From the NCBI GenBank assembly GCA_045542355.1, contig JAZQKX010000036.1, positions 1 through 64,000 of the forward strand: a stretch of DNA of 64,000 nucleotides. The letters run 5' to 3'. This stretch comes from UMGS1532 sp045542355 (GTDB lineage: Bacteria > Bacillota > Clostridia > Oscillospirales > Acutalibacteraceae). Of the stretch, positions 23,278 to 31,510 are shown one piece after another. The notes beneath the pieces are model-generated. The model saw only the letters and a program-made list of their open reading frames with translations. It had not been told where the DNA came from and ran no database searches. The first letter of the stretch is position 1, and each line of letters starts with the position of its first letter. A program made the position numbers and the translations under genes.

Positions 23278-24102
23278 CTATTTTACTAATTCTGCATATA
23301 TATCATTTTTCTTAAAGCCTGTTTCTTTGGCGGAATTCTTTGCCGCCATTGAGACGGGCGTTCCGCTTTTCATAAGATTGCGGGCATATTCCACCGCATC
23401 TTGGAGGGAGAGGGGGGCGGTTTCCTCAGGCTTAGCGCCCTCAACTATAAGGACATATTCACCCTTAGGGGGAGTTATTTCAAAATCTGCCAAGGCTTGG
23501 GACAGGGTGGTGCGTTCCGCGGATTCGTGCAGCTTGGTAATCTCTTTCACTAAGGATATATGGCGGTCACCAAAACATTCCAGCATATCTTTTAAGGTAT
23601 ATATAAGCTTGTGGGGTGCCTCATAGAACACCATGGTGCGTTGCTCGGTTTTAAGCTCATCAAGTCTTTGGCGTCGATTGGTCTTTGCTGTGGTTAAAAA
23701 TCCCTCGAAGCAAAAACGACTGACCGAAAGGCCTGACATAGCCAGAGCAGTTGCCATAGCGGTGGGGCCTGGCACAGATTCAATCTTGATTCCTTTATCG
23801 TGGCAAAGTCTGACCAAATCCTCTCCCGGGTCGGAGATTGCGGGCATACCCGCGTCGGTAACGATGGCGCAGTTTTCTCCGGATTCAATTCTGCCAAGTA
23901 TGTATTCTCCTCGTTCGCGGAGATTGTGTTCGTGGTAGCTTACCATTGGGGTGTGAATCCCAAAATGGTTGAGCAATTTAATTGTGACCCTTGTATCTTC
24001 GGCGGCAATGAAGTCTACCGCCTCCAAGGTTTCTATTGCACGGGGAGAAAAGTCTCCAAGGTTTCCAATGGGGGTACCCACAACAAATAACTTTCCTGAC
24101 AT
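23278..24102 (-). CDS. rsmI: 16S rRNA (cytidine(1402)-2'-O)-methyltransferase
   Basis: The 274-aa protein is an SAM-dependent tetrapyrrole-methylase-fold enzyme that 2'-O-methylates C1402 in the ribosomal P-site. It has VGTPIGNLGD at the N-terminus, the AEDTR and SYHEHN motifs and VTDAGMPAISDPG, all typical of RsmI. It follows the trmN6-like gene at a 62-nt gap that contains a palindrome and a candidate -10 box (24124-24129), so it may have its own promoter as well as operon read-through from cysE-cysS. Confidence 0.94.
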   Translation of the reverse strand: MSGKLFVVGTPIGNLGDFSPRAIETLEAVDFIAAEDTRVTIKLLNHFGIHTPMVSYHEHNLRERGEYILGRIESGENCAIVTDAGMPAISDPGEDLVRLCHDKGIKIESVPGPTAMATALAMSGLSVSRFCFEGFLTTAKTNRRQRLDELKTEQRTMVFYEAPHKLIYTLKDMLECFGDRHISLVKEITKLHESAERTTLSQALADFEITPPKGEYVLIVEGAKPEETAPLSLQDAVEYARNLMKSGTPVSMAAKNSAKETGFKKNDIYAELVK

Positions 24103-24141
24103 CTCTTACTAAGGCTCCTGTTAATTATAATCGATATTTAG

Positions 24142-24159
24142 TGTACGATTAATAGTACA
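24142..24159. repeat. Palindrome TGTACGATTAATAGTACA, copy B
   Basis: It differs from copy A at one base. It lies 5 nt after the stop of the trmN6-like gene and 40 nt upstream of rsmI, overlapping the -35 position of the candidate rsmI promoter. Confidence 0.6.
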
Positions 24160-24164
24160 ATAGT

Positions 24165-24986
24165 TTAGACGTGCCCCTGCCTATAATCTCCGTAGATTTC
24201 CAGCATTTCCTCTGAGTCGGGTTCGCCGTTTTCGCCCTCTATATAAAGAGGTGGCATAATCTTCATTCCCGAGTTTCCGTCTCGTCTGCCCTCCAAGAGA
24301 ATCAACCAAGGCTCAAGACCTTGTCGCTGGTGGACAGTTCTGAGGGTTTTGGGCTCGATTTTATTTTCTCTCATGGCATGTAATATATCTGCCAATCTTT
24401 CGGGTCTGTGGCACATACAAAGTCTGCCGCCACTTCTCAGCAATCTCTTTGCGGCATAGCAAACATCCTCTAAGGTACATTCCGCTTCGTGCCGAGCAAT
24501 GAATCGGGCGTCGTTGGGGTTGGTTATTCCCGCACCCGATTTTTTATAGGGGGGATTGCAGATAACCACATCCATCCCACTCAGAGGTACCCTCTTTTTG
24601 AGCTGATCGATATGGCGCATATCGGCATTTACTATGTCAATATGAGAGAAGCCGTTTTCAGCCACCGCCTTTTCTGCCAATTCGCAAGCGGGGCTCTGAA
24701 TATCCACGCCGTAGATTTTTTTGCCCTGCTGATTTCTTGCTAAAATCATAGGGATTATACCACCGCCACAACCCAGGTCGCACACCGTATCGTTTTTTCT
24801 TACGGCGGCAAAGTGGGCTAAAATCACCGCGTCGGTGCCATAGCGGTATTCCTCGGTGGAATATATTATCACACCGCCACCGAGGGGAGTCTTAACCGCC
24901 TCGGCTGGGTTTGCTATAATTTCAGTTGAATTTTTCTCCGTGCCAATGTTTGGGCTCGGTTTTTTTGCTTTGCCGTTTTGCAACAT
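24165..24986 (-). CDS. tRNA1(Val) (adenine(37)-N6)-methyltransferase-like protein
   Basis: The ~273-aa protein has a Rossmann methyltransferase fold: motif I DLGCGGGIIP, acidic VDIQ, and the N6-adenine catalytic motif NPPYKK. The YSTEEYRYGTDAVILAHF segment is characteristic of the TrmN6/YfiC (YabB) family. I prefer ATG 24986, whose A overlaps the cysS stop (TAATG) and which has GGAG 9 nt upstream; an ATG 15 nt earlier is possible. A low-complexity N-terminal extension of ~30 residues precedes the enzyme domain. Confidence 0.85.
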   Translation of the reverse strand: MLQNGKAKKPSPNIGTEKNSTEIIANPAEAVKTPLGGGVIIYSTEEYRYGTDAVILAHFAAVRKNDTVCDLGCGGGIIPMILARNQQGKKIYGVDIQSPACELAEKAVAENGFSHIDIVNADMRHIDQLKKRVPLSGMDVVICNPPYKKSGAGITNPNDARFIARHEAECTLEDVCYAAKRLLRSGGRLCMCHRPERLADILHAMRENKIEPKTLRTVHQRQGLEPWLILLEGRRDGNSGMKIMPPLYIEGENGEPDSEEMLEIYGDYRQGHV

Positions 24987-26368
24987 TACGCGCGGCTCCA
25001 TTTAACACCCTGAGGTGTATCTTCCAAGATTATGCCCATTTCTTTTAATTGGTCACGGATGGCATCTGCCTCTTGGAAGTTCTTATTCTTTCTGGCTTCT
25101 GTGCGTTTGGCAATCAATTCTTCAATTTCGGAGTCTAAGTCATTGTCCGATTTATTGTACAGTATACCCAATACTCCGCAGAGCTCGTCAAGGAGCTTTA
25201 AGGATTCTTCACAGGCAACCTTTGTCGGCTCGCCTGTCACCATAATGTTGATATCCTTAGCCAAAGTGAAGATTGCCGCCAACGCATCGGCAGTATTCAG
25301 GTCGTCGTCCATAGCCTCAATAAATTCAGCCTTGTGCTTTGCTAAGAATTCTGGAGCCTCGCCACCCTCTGTGGCATGACCAAGGGCGAATTCCAAGCCC
25401 TCGCGACATTTGTAGAGACGGCTAAGGGCGCTTGCGCCCTGTTCGATAATCTCGGTGCTGTAGTTGATGGGGCTTCTGTAGTGGGAAGAAATCATAAGGT
25501 AACGAATCGGCTCGTAGCCGTATTTTTCTGCAACGTCGCGAACAGTGAAGAAATTGCCTAAAGATTTAGACATCTTGCGGTTGTCAACATTTATATATCC
25601 GTTGTGCATCCAATAGTGGGAGAAATCGCAACCGTGGGCACATTCAGACTGGGCAATCTCATTTTCGTGGTGGGGGAAAATTAAATCCTGTCCGCCACAG
25701 TGGATATCGATGGTATCGCCTAAATATCTGCCCGACATTGCCGAACATTCAATGTGCCAACCCGGTCTGCCGTCGCTCCAGGGTGAGGGCCATGAGGGCT
25801 CACCCTCCTTGGCGCTTTTCCAGAGGCAGAAGTCCATGGGGTCCTCCTTTTGCTCCGACACATCAATTCTGGCACCAGCCTCTAAATCCTCTAAAGGCTG
25901 ATGGGAGAGTTTGCCGTATTCGCGGAATTTCTTGGCTCTGAAATAAACGTCACCGCTCTTGGATTTGTAGGCATAACCCTTGGCCTCTAATTCCGAGATG
26001 AGTTCAATGATAGCGTCGATATTCTCGGTGGCTTTTGGGTGTACCGTTGCCTCGCGGACGTTGAGACCCTTGGCGTCGGTCCAGAATTCCTTTATATATC
26101 TTTCGGCAACCTCGGGCACAGTGGTGCCCTCCTCGTTTGCTTTCTTTATGAGCTTATCGTCGATGTCGGTGAAGTTCTGCACGAAGTTTACCTTCATGCC
26201 TCTCCATTCAAGATAACGGCGAAGAACATCAAATACGCAAAGTGGACGGGCGTTGCCGATGTGGATGTAGTTATAAACAGTTGGACCACAGGCGTAAATT
26301 TTTAATTCGCCCTCGGTTATGGGCTTAAGTTCTTCCTTGCTGCGGGTTAAGGTGTTGAAAATTTTCAT
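24986..26368 (-). CDS. cysS: Cysteinyl-tRNA synthetase
   Basis: The 460-aa class I synthetase charges tRNA-Cys. It shows the zinc-binding Cys27, the HIGN motif (36-39), ECSAMS and the KMSKS loop (RKMSKSLGNF), with full family length. It lies 48 nt after cysE and overlaps the trmN6-like gene, within a T-box-controlled operon. Coupling cysteine synthesis and charging under one Cys-specific T-box is a well-known Firmicute arrangement. Confidence 0.97.
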   Translation of the reverse strand: MKIFNTLTRSKEELKPITEGELKIYACGPTVYNYIHIGNARPLCVFDVLRRYLEWRGMKVNFVQNFTDIDDKLIKKANEEGTTVPEVAERYIKEFWTDAKGLNVREATVHPKATENIDAIIELISELEAKGYAYKSKSGDVYFRAKKFREYGKLSHQPLEDLEAGARIDVSEQKEDPMDFCLWKSAKEGEPSWPSPWSDGRPGWHIECSAMSGRYLGDTIDIHCGGQDLIFPHHENEIAQSECAHGCDFSHYWMHNGYINVDNRKMSKSLGNFFTVRDVAEKYGYEPIRYLMISSHYRSPINYSTEIIEQGASALSRLYKCREGLEFALGHATEGGEAPEFLAKHKAEFIEAMDDDLNTADALAAIFTLAKDINIMVTGEPTKVACEESLKLLDELCGVLGILYNKSDNDLDSEIEELIAKRTEARKNKNFQEADAIRDQLKEMGIILEDTPQGVKWSRA

Positions 26369-26416
26369 CTGAGAATCTCCTTAGATATGTGTTAATTTTT
26401 AAATATATTTTTCGTT

Positions 26417-27085
26417 TTACTCAGCCTCGGCTGAAGCATCTTCTAAATTATTATCTCCCGAAAGCTCTGCAATTTTTGCTTCCAGTTCGGCAATTTTCTT
26501 ATCGTAGGCGCAGAACTGCTGAGCCACAGGGTCGGGAATATGCACCTGATCGAGTTTAGGCAGTTTTACACCGCTGCGCTTAACCACACGGGCGGGTACA
26601 CCAACCACGGTGGAATCGGGTGGCACTTCGTGAAGCACCACAGCGCCCGCCGCGATTCGGGAATTATCTCCCACCTTAAAGGGTCCTAAAACCTTGGCAC
26701 CTGAGCTTATCATAACATTGTTGCCGATTGTGGGATGTCGTTTGCCCTCGTCTTTACCCGTACCGCCAAGGGTAACACCTTGATAAATCAACACATCGTC
26801 GCCGATTTCGGTGGTCTCACCGATGACGATTCCGTTTCCGTGGTCGATAACAAGGCGTCTGCCGATGGTGGCGCCCGGGTGGATTTCAATGCCTGTCTTT
26901 CTAACTGTGCGCTGGGAAATCCAACGGGCAATAAACTTCATATTGTGCTTGTAAAACCAATGGGCTCGGCGGTGTCGCCGAATGGCTTTAAGTCCCGGAT
27001 AGAGAAAAAAGATTTCAAAAGGATTGCGCGCCGCAGGGTCTCGGTCCATATAGGCGGCTATGTCCTCTCTCAAACGTGCGAACAT
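26417..27085 (-). CDS. cysE: Serine O-acetyltransferase
   Basis: The 222-aa enzyme makes O-acetylserine, the precursor of cysteine. It has the N-terminal helical domain and left-handed beta-helix hexapeptide repeats (IGRRLVIDHGNGIVIGETTE), with GVTLGGTGK and GVPARVV. The C-terminus carries an extra acidic helix (IAELEAKIAEL, about 200-222). It is the first gene behind the Cys T-box. No cysK lies in the window. Confidence 0.95.
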   Translation of the reverse strand: MFARLREDIAAYMDRDPAARNPFEIFFLYPGLKAIRRHRRAHWFYKHNMKFIARWISQRTVRKTGIEIHPGATIGRRLVIDHGNGIVIGETTEIGDDVLIYQGVTLGGTGKDEGKRHPTIGNNVMISSGAKVLGPFKVGDNSRIAAGAVVLHEVPPDSTVVGVPARVVKRSGVKLPKLDQVHIPDPVAQQFCAYDKKIAELEAKIAELSGDNNLEDASAEAE

Positions 27086-27141
27086 ATATATACCTCTTTC
27101 TGTGTGTTATTAAAGGGGTGAGAGCCAAGGCTCTCTACATT

Positions 27142-27187
27142 AAAAAAATAAAACCCCGTTGACATGCGGAAAGCATATCAACGGAGG
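27142..27187 (-). terminator. Regulated terminator of the Cys T-box
   Basis: The stem CCGTTGA-ATGC/GCAT-TCAACGG closes on a short loop and is followed by an interrupted T tract. It overlaps the T-box antiterminator region. Confidence 0.88.
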
Positions 27188-27432
27188 CGATTATCAAAAC
27201 CACGGTTCCACTCCGATTAGTGAACTCATTTTGACGTTTGATAACGGTGTCAACCCGAGGCGGAATACTGAAAGCTTCCTCCGCCCGACTCCCGAATGCA
27301 CTTCACAGCACCACCCCTACAACCCTCGCACCAAACGGGTCGCTCTCTTTAAAGGGTTTATGCGCCATTACTCTTTTCGTTCAAAGTCTTTTTTCTTTCG
27401 GGCGGCTGAAACAACCAACCCGAATATACCTA
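27142..27432 (-). ncRNA. Cysteine T-box leader of cysE-cysS
   Basis: On the minus strand this ~290-nt leader has the Stem I entry with AAGAGTAA (27368-27382 region), a specifier codon TGC at 27300-27298 followed by A, and the T-box core GAGTGGAACCGTG (27202-27214). A terminator stem with T7 follows (27142-27187). Uncharged tRNA-Cys is expected to stabilise the antiterminator and let polymerase reach cysE. The specifier fits the downstream genes. A promoter TAGACA-N17-TATTAT lies at 27439-27467. Confidence 0.93.
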
Positions 27433-27438
27433 TATAAT

Positions 27439-27467
27439 ATAATATTACAAATTTTCCAATTTGTCTA
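27439..27467 (-). promoter_or_regulatory. Promoter of the Cys T-box operon
   Basis: TAGACA (27462-27467), N17, TATTAT (27439-27444) on the minus strand, just before the T-box leader. Confidence 0.55.
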
Positions 27468-27491
27468 CTGTTATTTTGCCGTGAGAAAATT

Positions 27492-27631
27492 TTATTGTGA
27501 AAACAACAAGGTTCCGGGGTACCCGCCCACAATTTTCAATTGTGCATGGCGGGTCGGGTTCTTATTGTGAAAACAACAAGGTTCCGGGGTACCCGCCCAC
27601 AATTTTCAATTGTGCATGGCGGGTCGGGTTC
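27492..27631. repeat. Two exact tandem copies of a 70-bp hairpin unit
   Basis: Positions 27492-27561 and 27562-27631 are identical. Each unit holds a hairpin with arms ACCCGCC-CACAATT and AATTGTG-GGCGGGT. The second copy directly abuts the pgsA stop codon. The unit lacks a T run, so it is a repeat element, perhaps an mRNA 3'-end stabiliser, rather than a standard terminator. Confidence 0.9.
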
Positions 27632-28213
27632 TTATTTCTTATAGTTTATGAATTCTGCGTTTTGAATCAAGTAAATTACGCCCGAAATAACGGTGAGAAT
27701 TGCCGAAATCCAGAGCAGGGCGGAGCCTGTGAACCAAAGGGCTGTGCGGAGAGCGGCGTGGGAGTAGAGTCCCCAGAGGGTATATAACCACTCCGAAAAA
27801 AGAATCACGATGATTGCCACCATCTGGCTCACGGTTTTTAATTTGCCCCATATATTGGCGGCAACAACCTTGCCTCCGTCTGCCACGGCGGCGAGGCGGA
27901 TACCCGAAACCAAGAATTCCCTGAAAAGGGTGATGAAGCAGACCCACAATGCGCCCGAATAGCCCATGGCAACAAAGCTGAGGAGTGCAGAGGTGGTGAG
28001 CATTTTATCTGCCAAGGGGTCTAAAAATTTCCCAAAGTTGGTGATGAGATTGTGTTTGCGCGCCAACATTCCGTCGAAATAATCGGTGATGGATGCCGCG
28101 GCAAAGATTATCAGCGCAACCAGATAGTGGTGGGGGAAGGATACCGTCACTGATAAAAGGAAAAAGGGTACCATAATCATTCTCAGCACTGTGAGTTTGT
28201 TTGGGGTGTTCAT
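27632..28213 (-). CDS. pgsA: CDP-diacylglycerol-glycerol-3-phosphate 3-phosphatidyltransferase
   Basis: The 193-aa membrane enzyme makes phosphatidylglycerol phosphate, the first step to PG and cardiolipin. The CDP-alcohol phosphotransferase signature is intact (DGMLAR, then GKFLDPLADK), with about five membrane helices. It is the last gene after recA-recX-rimO, separated from rimO by a 74-nt gap containing a heptamer array. Confidence 0.95.
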   Translation of the reverse strand: MNTPNKLTVLRMIMVPFFLLSVTVSFPHHYLVALIIFAAASITDYFDGMLARKHNLITNFGKFLDPLADKMLTTSALLSFVAMGYSGALWVCFITLFREFLVSGIRLAAVADGGKVVAANIWGKLKTVSQMVAIIVILFSEWLYTLWGLYSHAALRTALWFTGSALLWISAILTVISGVIYLIQNAEFINYKK

Positions 28214-28229
28214 AAATAAAACCTCCTAA

Positions 28230-28280
28230 TTAGGATGTCAGACCTGGGATATCAACAGTCAGATGTCCGTCGTCTGTTGG
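28230..28280. repeat. Dispersed heptamer array, copy 4 (no core hairpin)
   Basis: Degenerate 7-nt units (TAGGATG, TCAGACC, TGGGATA, TCAACAG, TCAGATG, TCCGTCG, TCTGTTG) fill the rimO-pgsA gap. I see no GTGTTSGC-type core here. Confidence 0.45.
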
Positions 28281-28287
28281 GTAAAGT

Positions 28288-29619
28288 TTATTCTTCCAAC
28301 TCGCCTAAAAGGTCGTAGTCTAAAGTGTCGTTGATGCGGACGTTATAGAATTCGCCAATCTCAAGGGGACGAGGGGATATGAAGAAGATTTTTCCGTCGA
28401 TTTCGGGGGCATCGGCTGCGCTTCTGCCGAAATAACAGCGGATATAGTTATCGTAGCCCTCACAAAGTACCTCTTGCAAGGTCCCGATTTTTTCCTCGTT
28501 CTTTTCCGAAACGATTGAGAGCTGAAGCTCCATTATGTTTTCGGCGCGGTCCTGTCTCGTCTGAGGCTCAACTGCACCCTTGAATCCCGCCGCGGGTGTA
28601 CCCTCCTCCTCGGAATAAGCAAAGCAACCAAGGCGGTCAAACCTTGCTTCTTTCACAAATTCGCAAAGCTCTGTGAAGTGAGCCTCACTCTCCCCGGGGA
28701 AACCGCAGAGCATGGTGGTGCGGAGGATGATGTCGGGAACGGTGGATCGTATCTTATCTACCAACGCTTTAAGACTTTCTCTGTCTCCGCTTCGATTCAT
28801 AAGACGGAGAATTTCACCGTTTGCGTGTTGCATGGGTATATCTAAATAGGGCACAACCTTTTCCTCGGTGGCGATTACTTCTAAAAGCTCGTCGCTGATT
28901 CTTTCGGGATATGTATAGAGGGTGCGAATCCAATGGATGCCCTCAATTTTTGCTATCTCACGAAGCAACTGGGGGAGCAGACTTTTTCCGCCCGACAGGT
29001 CCTCGCCGTAGCGGGTGGTGTCCTGAGCCACAAGGACCAGTTCTTTTACACCCTCACTTGCCAATTTCTTGGCTTCGGCTATGCAACTTTCCATGATTCG
29101 GCTACGGAAATGTCCGCGGATAAGGGGTATAGCACAATAGGTGCAACAGTTGTCACAGCCCTCGGCAATTTTCAGGTAGGCGGTGTAGGGGGGAGTGGTG
29201 AGAATTCGGTCGCCGCCAAACTTTAGCTCATACTTTTCGCCGTAATAATTCTTGCAGTTGCCCTCCAGCGCGTTTTTAACAATTTCCACTATATCACCGT
29301 TTTTGCCGATTCCCACAACCACATCTGCCTCGGGAATCTCGCGGCTGATTTCATCGCGATAACGCTCGGCAAGACAGCCAGTTACGATAAGTGCTTTGAG
29401 TGTGCCGTCGGACTTAAATTTTGCCGCCTCAATTATGTTTTCGATAGCTTCGCTTTTGGCATCCTCGATAAAACCGCAGGTGTTGATGATTATAGCATCA
29501 GCCTCTGCCTCATTGGGGGTGATTTCAAACCCCGCGTTTTTAAGTGATGCCAACATCACCTCGGCATCCACCTGATTTTTAGGGCATCCCAAGGATACCA
29601 TACCAATCTTATAATTCAT
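28288..29619 (-). CDS. rimO: Ribosomal protein S12 methylthiotransferase RimO
   Basis: The 443-aa radical-SAM methylthiotransferase modifies an aspartate in ribosomal protein S12. The N-terminal cluster cysteines are Cys12, Cys48 and Cys82, the SAM cluster motif is CDNCCTYC (Cys155, Cys159, Cys162), and a C-terminal TRAM-type domain follows. The LGCPKNQVDAE start favours RimO over MiaB. It begins 3 nt after recX. Confidence 0.94.
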   Translation of the reverse strand: MNYKIGMVSLGCPKNQVDAEVMLASLKNAGFEITPNEAEADAIIINTCGFIEDAKSEAIENIIEAAKFKSDGTLKALIVTGCLAERYRDEISREIPEADVVVGIGKNGDIVEIVKNALEGNCKNYYGEKYELKFGGDRILTTPPYTAYLKIAEGCDNCCTYCAIPLIRGHFRSRIMESCIAEAKKLASEGVKELVLVAQDTTRYGEDLSGGKSLLPQLLREIAKIEGIHWIRTLYTYPERISDELLEVIATEEKVVPYLDIPMQHANGEILRLMNRSGDRESLKALVDKIRSTVPDIILRTTMLCGFPGESEAHFTELCEFVKEARFDRLGCFAYSEEEGTPAAGFKGAVEPQTRQDRAENIMELQLSIVSEKNEEKIGTLQEVLCEGYDNYIRCYFGRSAADAPEIDGKIFFISPRPLEIGEFYNVRINDTLDYDLLGELEE

Positions 29620-29622
29620 ACA

Positions 29623-30285
29623 TTAATCTCCAAATTCATCCTTGCTGAAGTTTATATCCAACTCCGCCAAAACGCTCTTAATATCTCCGTAGGTGTAACC
29701 CTTGCGAATAAGCGATGCCACGGCTTTATTATATGTTTTTTCCGAATTGATGACCCCAAGGTATTTCTTTTCCACCAAGGCTTTAAGGGAAGTTTTAGGG
29801 TCGTCATCACGGGTGGATATAACCTCTTTTGCAAGGCTCATGTCAATACCTTTCGCCGCCATGTGCATTACGGCTTGATGGGGCGCGATACCTTTATCTA
29901 CAATAAAATGCTCCGCCAATCTTTCGGCGTAAGCCACGTCGTTAAGCAGACCTAACTCCTGTAAACGGGCTAAAGCTCTATCGCAGACACAGTCCGAATA
30001 ATCGGACTGCAGTTTTCTTCTAAGTTCTCCTGAACAATGGTCTCTGCGTGAGAGATACCACATTGCCTTTGAGAGGGCTCTGCGGTATGCCGATTCGTGG
30101 CACACCTCGCCCAGCCATTCCTCGCTCAGTTCCTTGCCCTCGGTGAGAAACAACTCCTCGGCATATTCAGTTTGTAAAAGCAGATTACCTGCGTCGTCGT
30201 GGTAAGCGTCGTCACAGGTAAAAGCTTCAGATAATTTAAGGGCGGTTAAGTGACGGCGACGGGACTCTATGGAAAGGATTATCAT
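29623..30285 (-). CDS. recX: Regulatory protein RecX
   Basis: The 220-aa helical protein has the RecX three-helix repeats (SKAMWYLSRRDHCSGELRRK, then RLQELGLLNDVAYAERLAE). RecX modulates RecA filaments. The start codon overlaps the end of recA, so the two are translationally coupled, the usual arrangement. Confidence 0.9.
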   Translation of the reverse strand: MIILSIESRRRHLTALKLSEAFTCDDAYHDDAGNLLLQTEYAEELFLTEGKELSEEWLGEVCHESAYRRALSKAMWYLSRRDHCSGELRRKLQSDYSDCVCDRALARLQELGLLNDVAYAERLAEHFIVDKGIAPHQAVMHMAAKGIDMSLAKEVISTRDDDPKTSLKALVEKKYLGVINSEKTYNKAVASLIRKGYTYGDIKSVLAELDINFSKDEFGD

Positions 30286-31427
30286 TATTCGTCGTCAACC
30301 GCTACATCAATGTTGATTTTAGGACTAATCTTTTTGGGAGCAGATTCCTTTTCTTCGGTGGCAGGAGGGGTTACCTTTTCGGTAACGGTCTCTGACTTTT
30401 TAGCCATCTGAGAAAGGGTGGCTTCCTGCAGTTTTTCCATAACAAGGTCGCTGATTTCCTTTGCTATTTCAGGATTCTGCTGGAGGGTAATTTTGGTGTT
30501 GTCTCTGCCTTGTCCCATGCGCTGTTCACCGTAGTAGAACCAAGCACCGCTACGCTTCATAACGCCTGTCTTTACGCCGAGGTCGATAATTTCGCCAATA
30601 CGGGAAATGCCCTCGCCGTACATAATGTCGAACTCTGCCTCTTTAAAGGGAGGAGCTACCTTGTTCTTGACTACACGGGCGCGGGTGCGGTTGCCGATAA
30701 CGGTGGTGCCGTCCTTAATCGCCTCCTGTTTGCGGATATCAATGCGGACACTGGCATAGAAACGGAGGGCGCGGCCGCCTGTTGTAACCTCTGGGTTGCC
30801 GTAGATTACTCCAACCTTTTCGCGAAGCTGGTTAATGAATATTGCAACACAGTTTGCTTTGGAAAGAGCGCCTGCCAATTTTCTCAGTGCTTGTGACATA
30901 AGTCGAGCGTGTAAGCCAACGTGGCTATCGCCCATGTCGCCCTCAATTTCAGCCTTGGGAACAAGAGCCGCAACCGAGTCGATAACAACTATATCTATAG
31001 CCCCTGAGCGGATGAGCTGTTCGGTGATTTCCAGAGCCTGTTCGCCTGTGTCGGGCTGAGATACCAACAGGGAGTCGATATCAACCCCTAACTTTGCGGC
31101 GTAGATGGGGTCGAGAGCGTGTTCAACGTCTATGAAAGCGGCAATACCGCCCTGTTTCTGAGCCTCGGCAACGCAATGGAGAGCAACGGTGGTCTTACCC
31201 GAAGATTCGGGACCGTAGATTTCCACAATTCTGCCCTTTGGCAGACCGCCTATACCCAAAGCCGCATCCAGAGAGAGGGAGCCTGTGGGTATGTGTTCCA
31301 CATTCATCTTAACATTTTCGCCCAGACGCATAACTGCGCCCTTGCCGAAATCCTTTTCAATCTGAGAAAGAGCCGTGTTGAGGGCGCGTTCTCTGTCGTT
31401 TAATGCTTTAGTATCTTTTTCTGCCAT
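30285..31427 (-). CDS. recA: Recombinase RecA
   Basis: The 380-aa recombinase has the Walker A motif GPESSGKT (72-79), the MAW-type region LRKLAGALSKANC, and the NQLREKVGVIYGNPEVTTGG loop. The C-terminal ~45 residues form a Ser/Pro/Lys-rich tail longer than usual. AAAGGA lies 10 nt before the ATG. Its promoter overlaps a palindrome, and no classical GAAC-N4-GTTC SOS box is visible. Confidence 0.98.
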   Translation of the reverse strand: MAEKDTKALNDRERALNTALSQIEKDFGKGAVMRLGENVKMNVEHIPTGSLSLDAALGIGGLPKGRIVEIYGPESSGKTTVALHCVAEAQKQGGIAAFIDVEHALDPIYAAKLGVDIDSLLVSQPDTGEQALEITEQLIRSGAIDIVVIDSVAALVPKAEIEGDMGDSHVGLHARLMSQALRKLAGALSKANCVAIFINQLREKVGVIYGNPEVTTGGRALRFYASVRIDIRKQEAIKDGTTVIGNRTRARVVKNKVAPPFKEAEFDIMYGEGISRIGEIIDLGVKTGVMKRSGAWFYYGEQRMGQGRDNTKITLQQNPEIAKEISDLVMEKLQEATLSQMAKKSETVTEKVTPPATEEKESAPKKISPKINIDVAVDDE

Positions 31428-31459
31428 ATAAAATCAATCCTTTCGGTTAACTTACTTCA

Positions 31460-31488
31460 TTTATATATTAATACATTTGCTGTACCAA
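31460..31488 (-). promoter_or_regulatory. Promoter of recA
   Basis: On the minus strand TTGGTA (31483-31488), N17, TATAAA (31460-31465). The -35 is inside the palindrome at 31481-31498. Confidence 0.6.
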
Positions 31489-31498
31489 TAATCGTACT
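31481..31498. repeat. Palindrome TGTACCAATAATCGTACT, copy C, at the recA promoter
   Basis: This is an imperfect version of the 18-bp palindrome found on both sides of rsmI. Here it covers the recA -35 element and lies 13 nt after the prmC stop codon. It could be an operator. Confidence 0.5.
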
Positions 31499-31510
31499 TT
31501 GGCTGGTGGA

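Noticed and set aside
27238..27570. Open frames crossing the cysteine T-box
   Set aside because: They overlap a well-supported T-box leader on the opposite strand and have no coding features.
27492..27631. Repeats considered as a CRISPR array
   Set aside because: There are only two directly abutting identical 70-bp units, no spacers and no cas genes.
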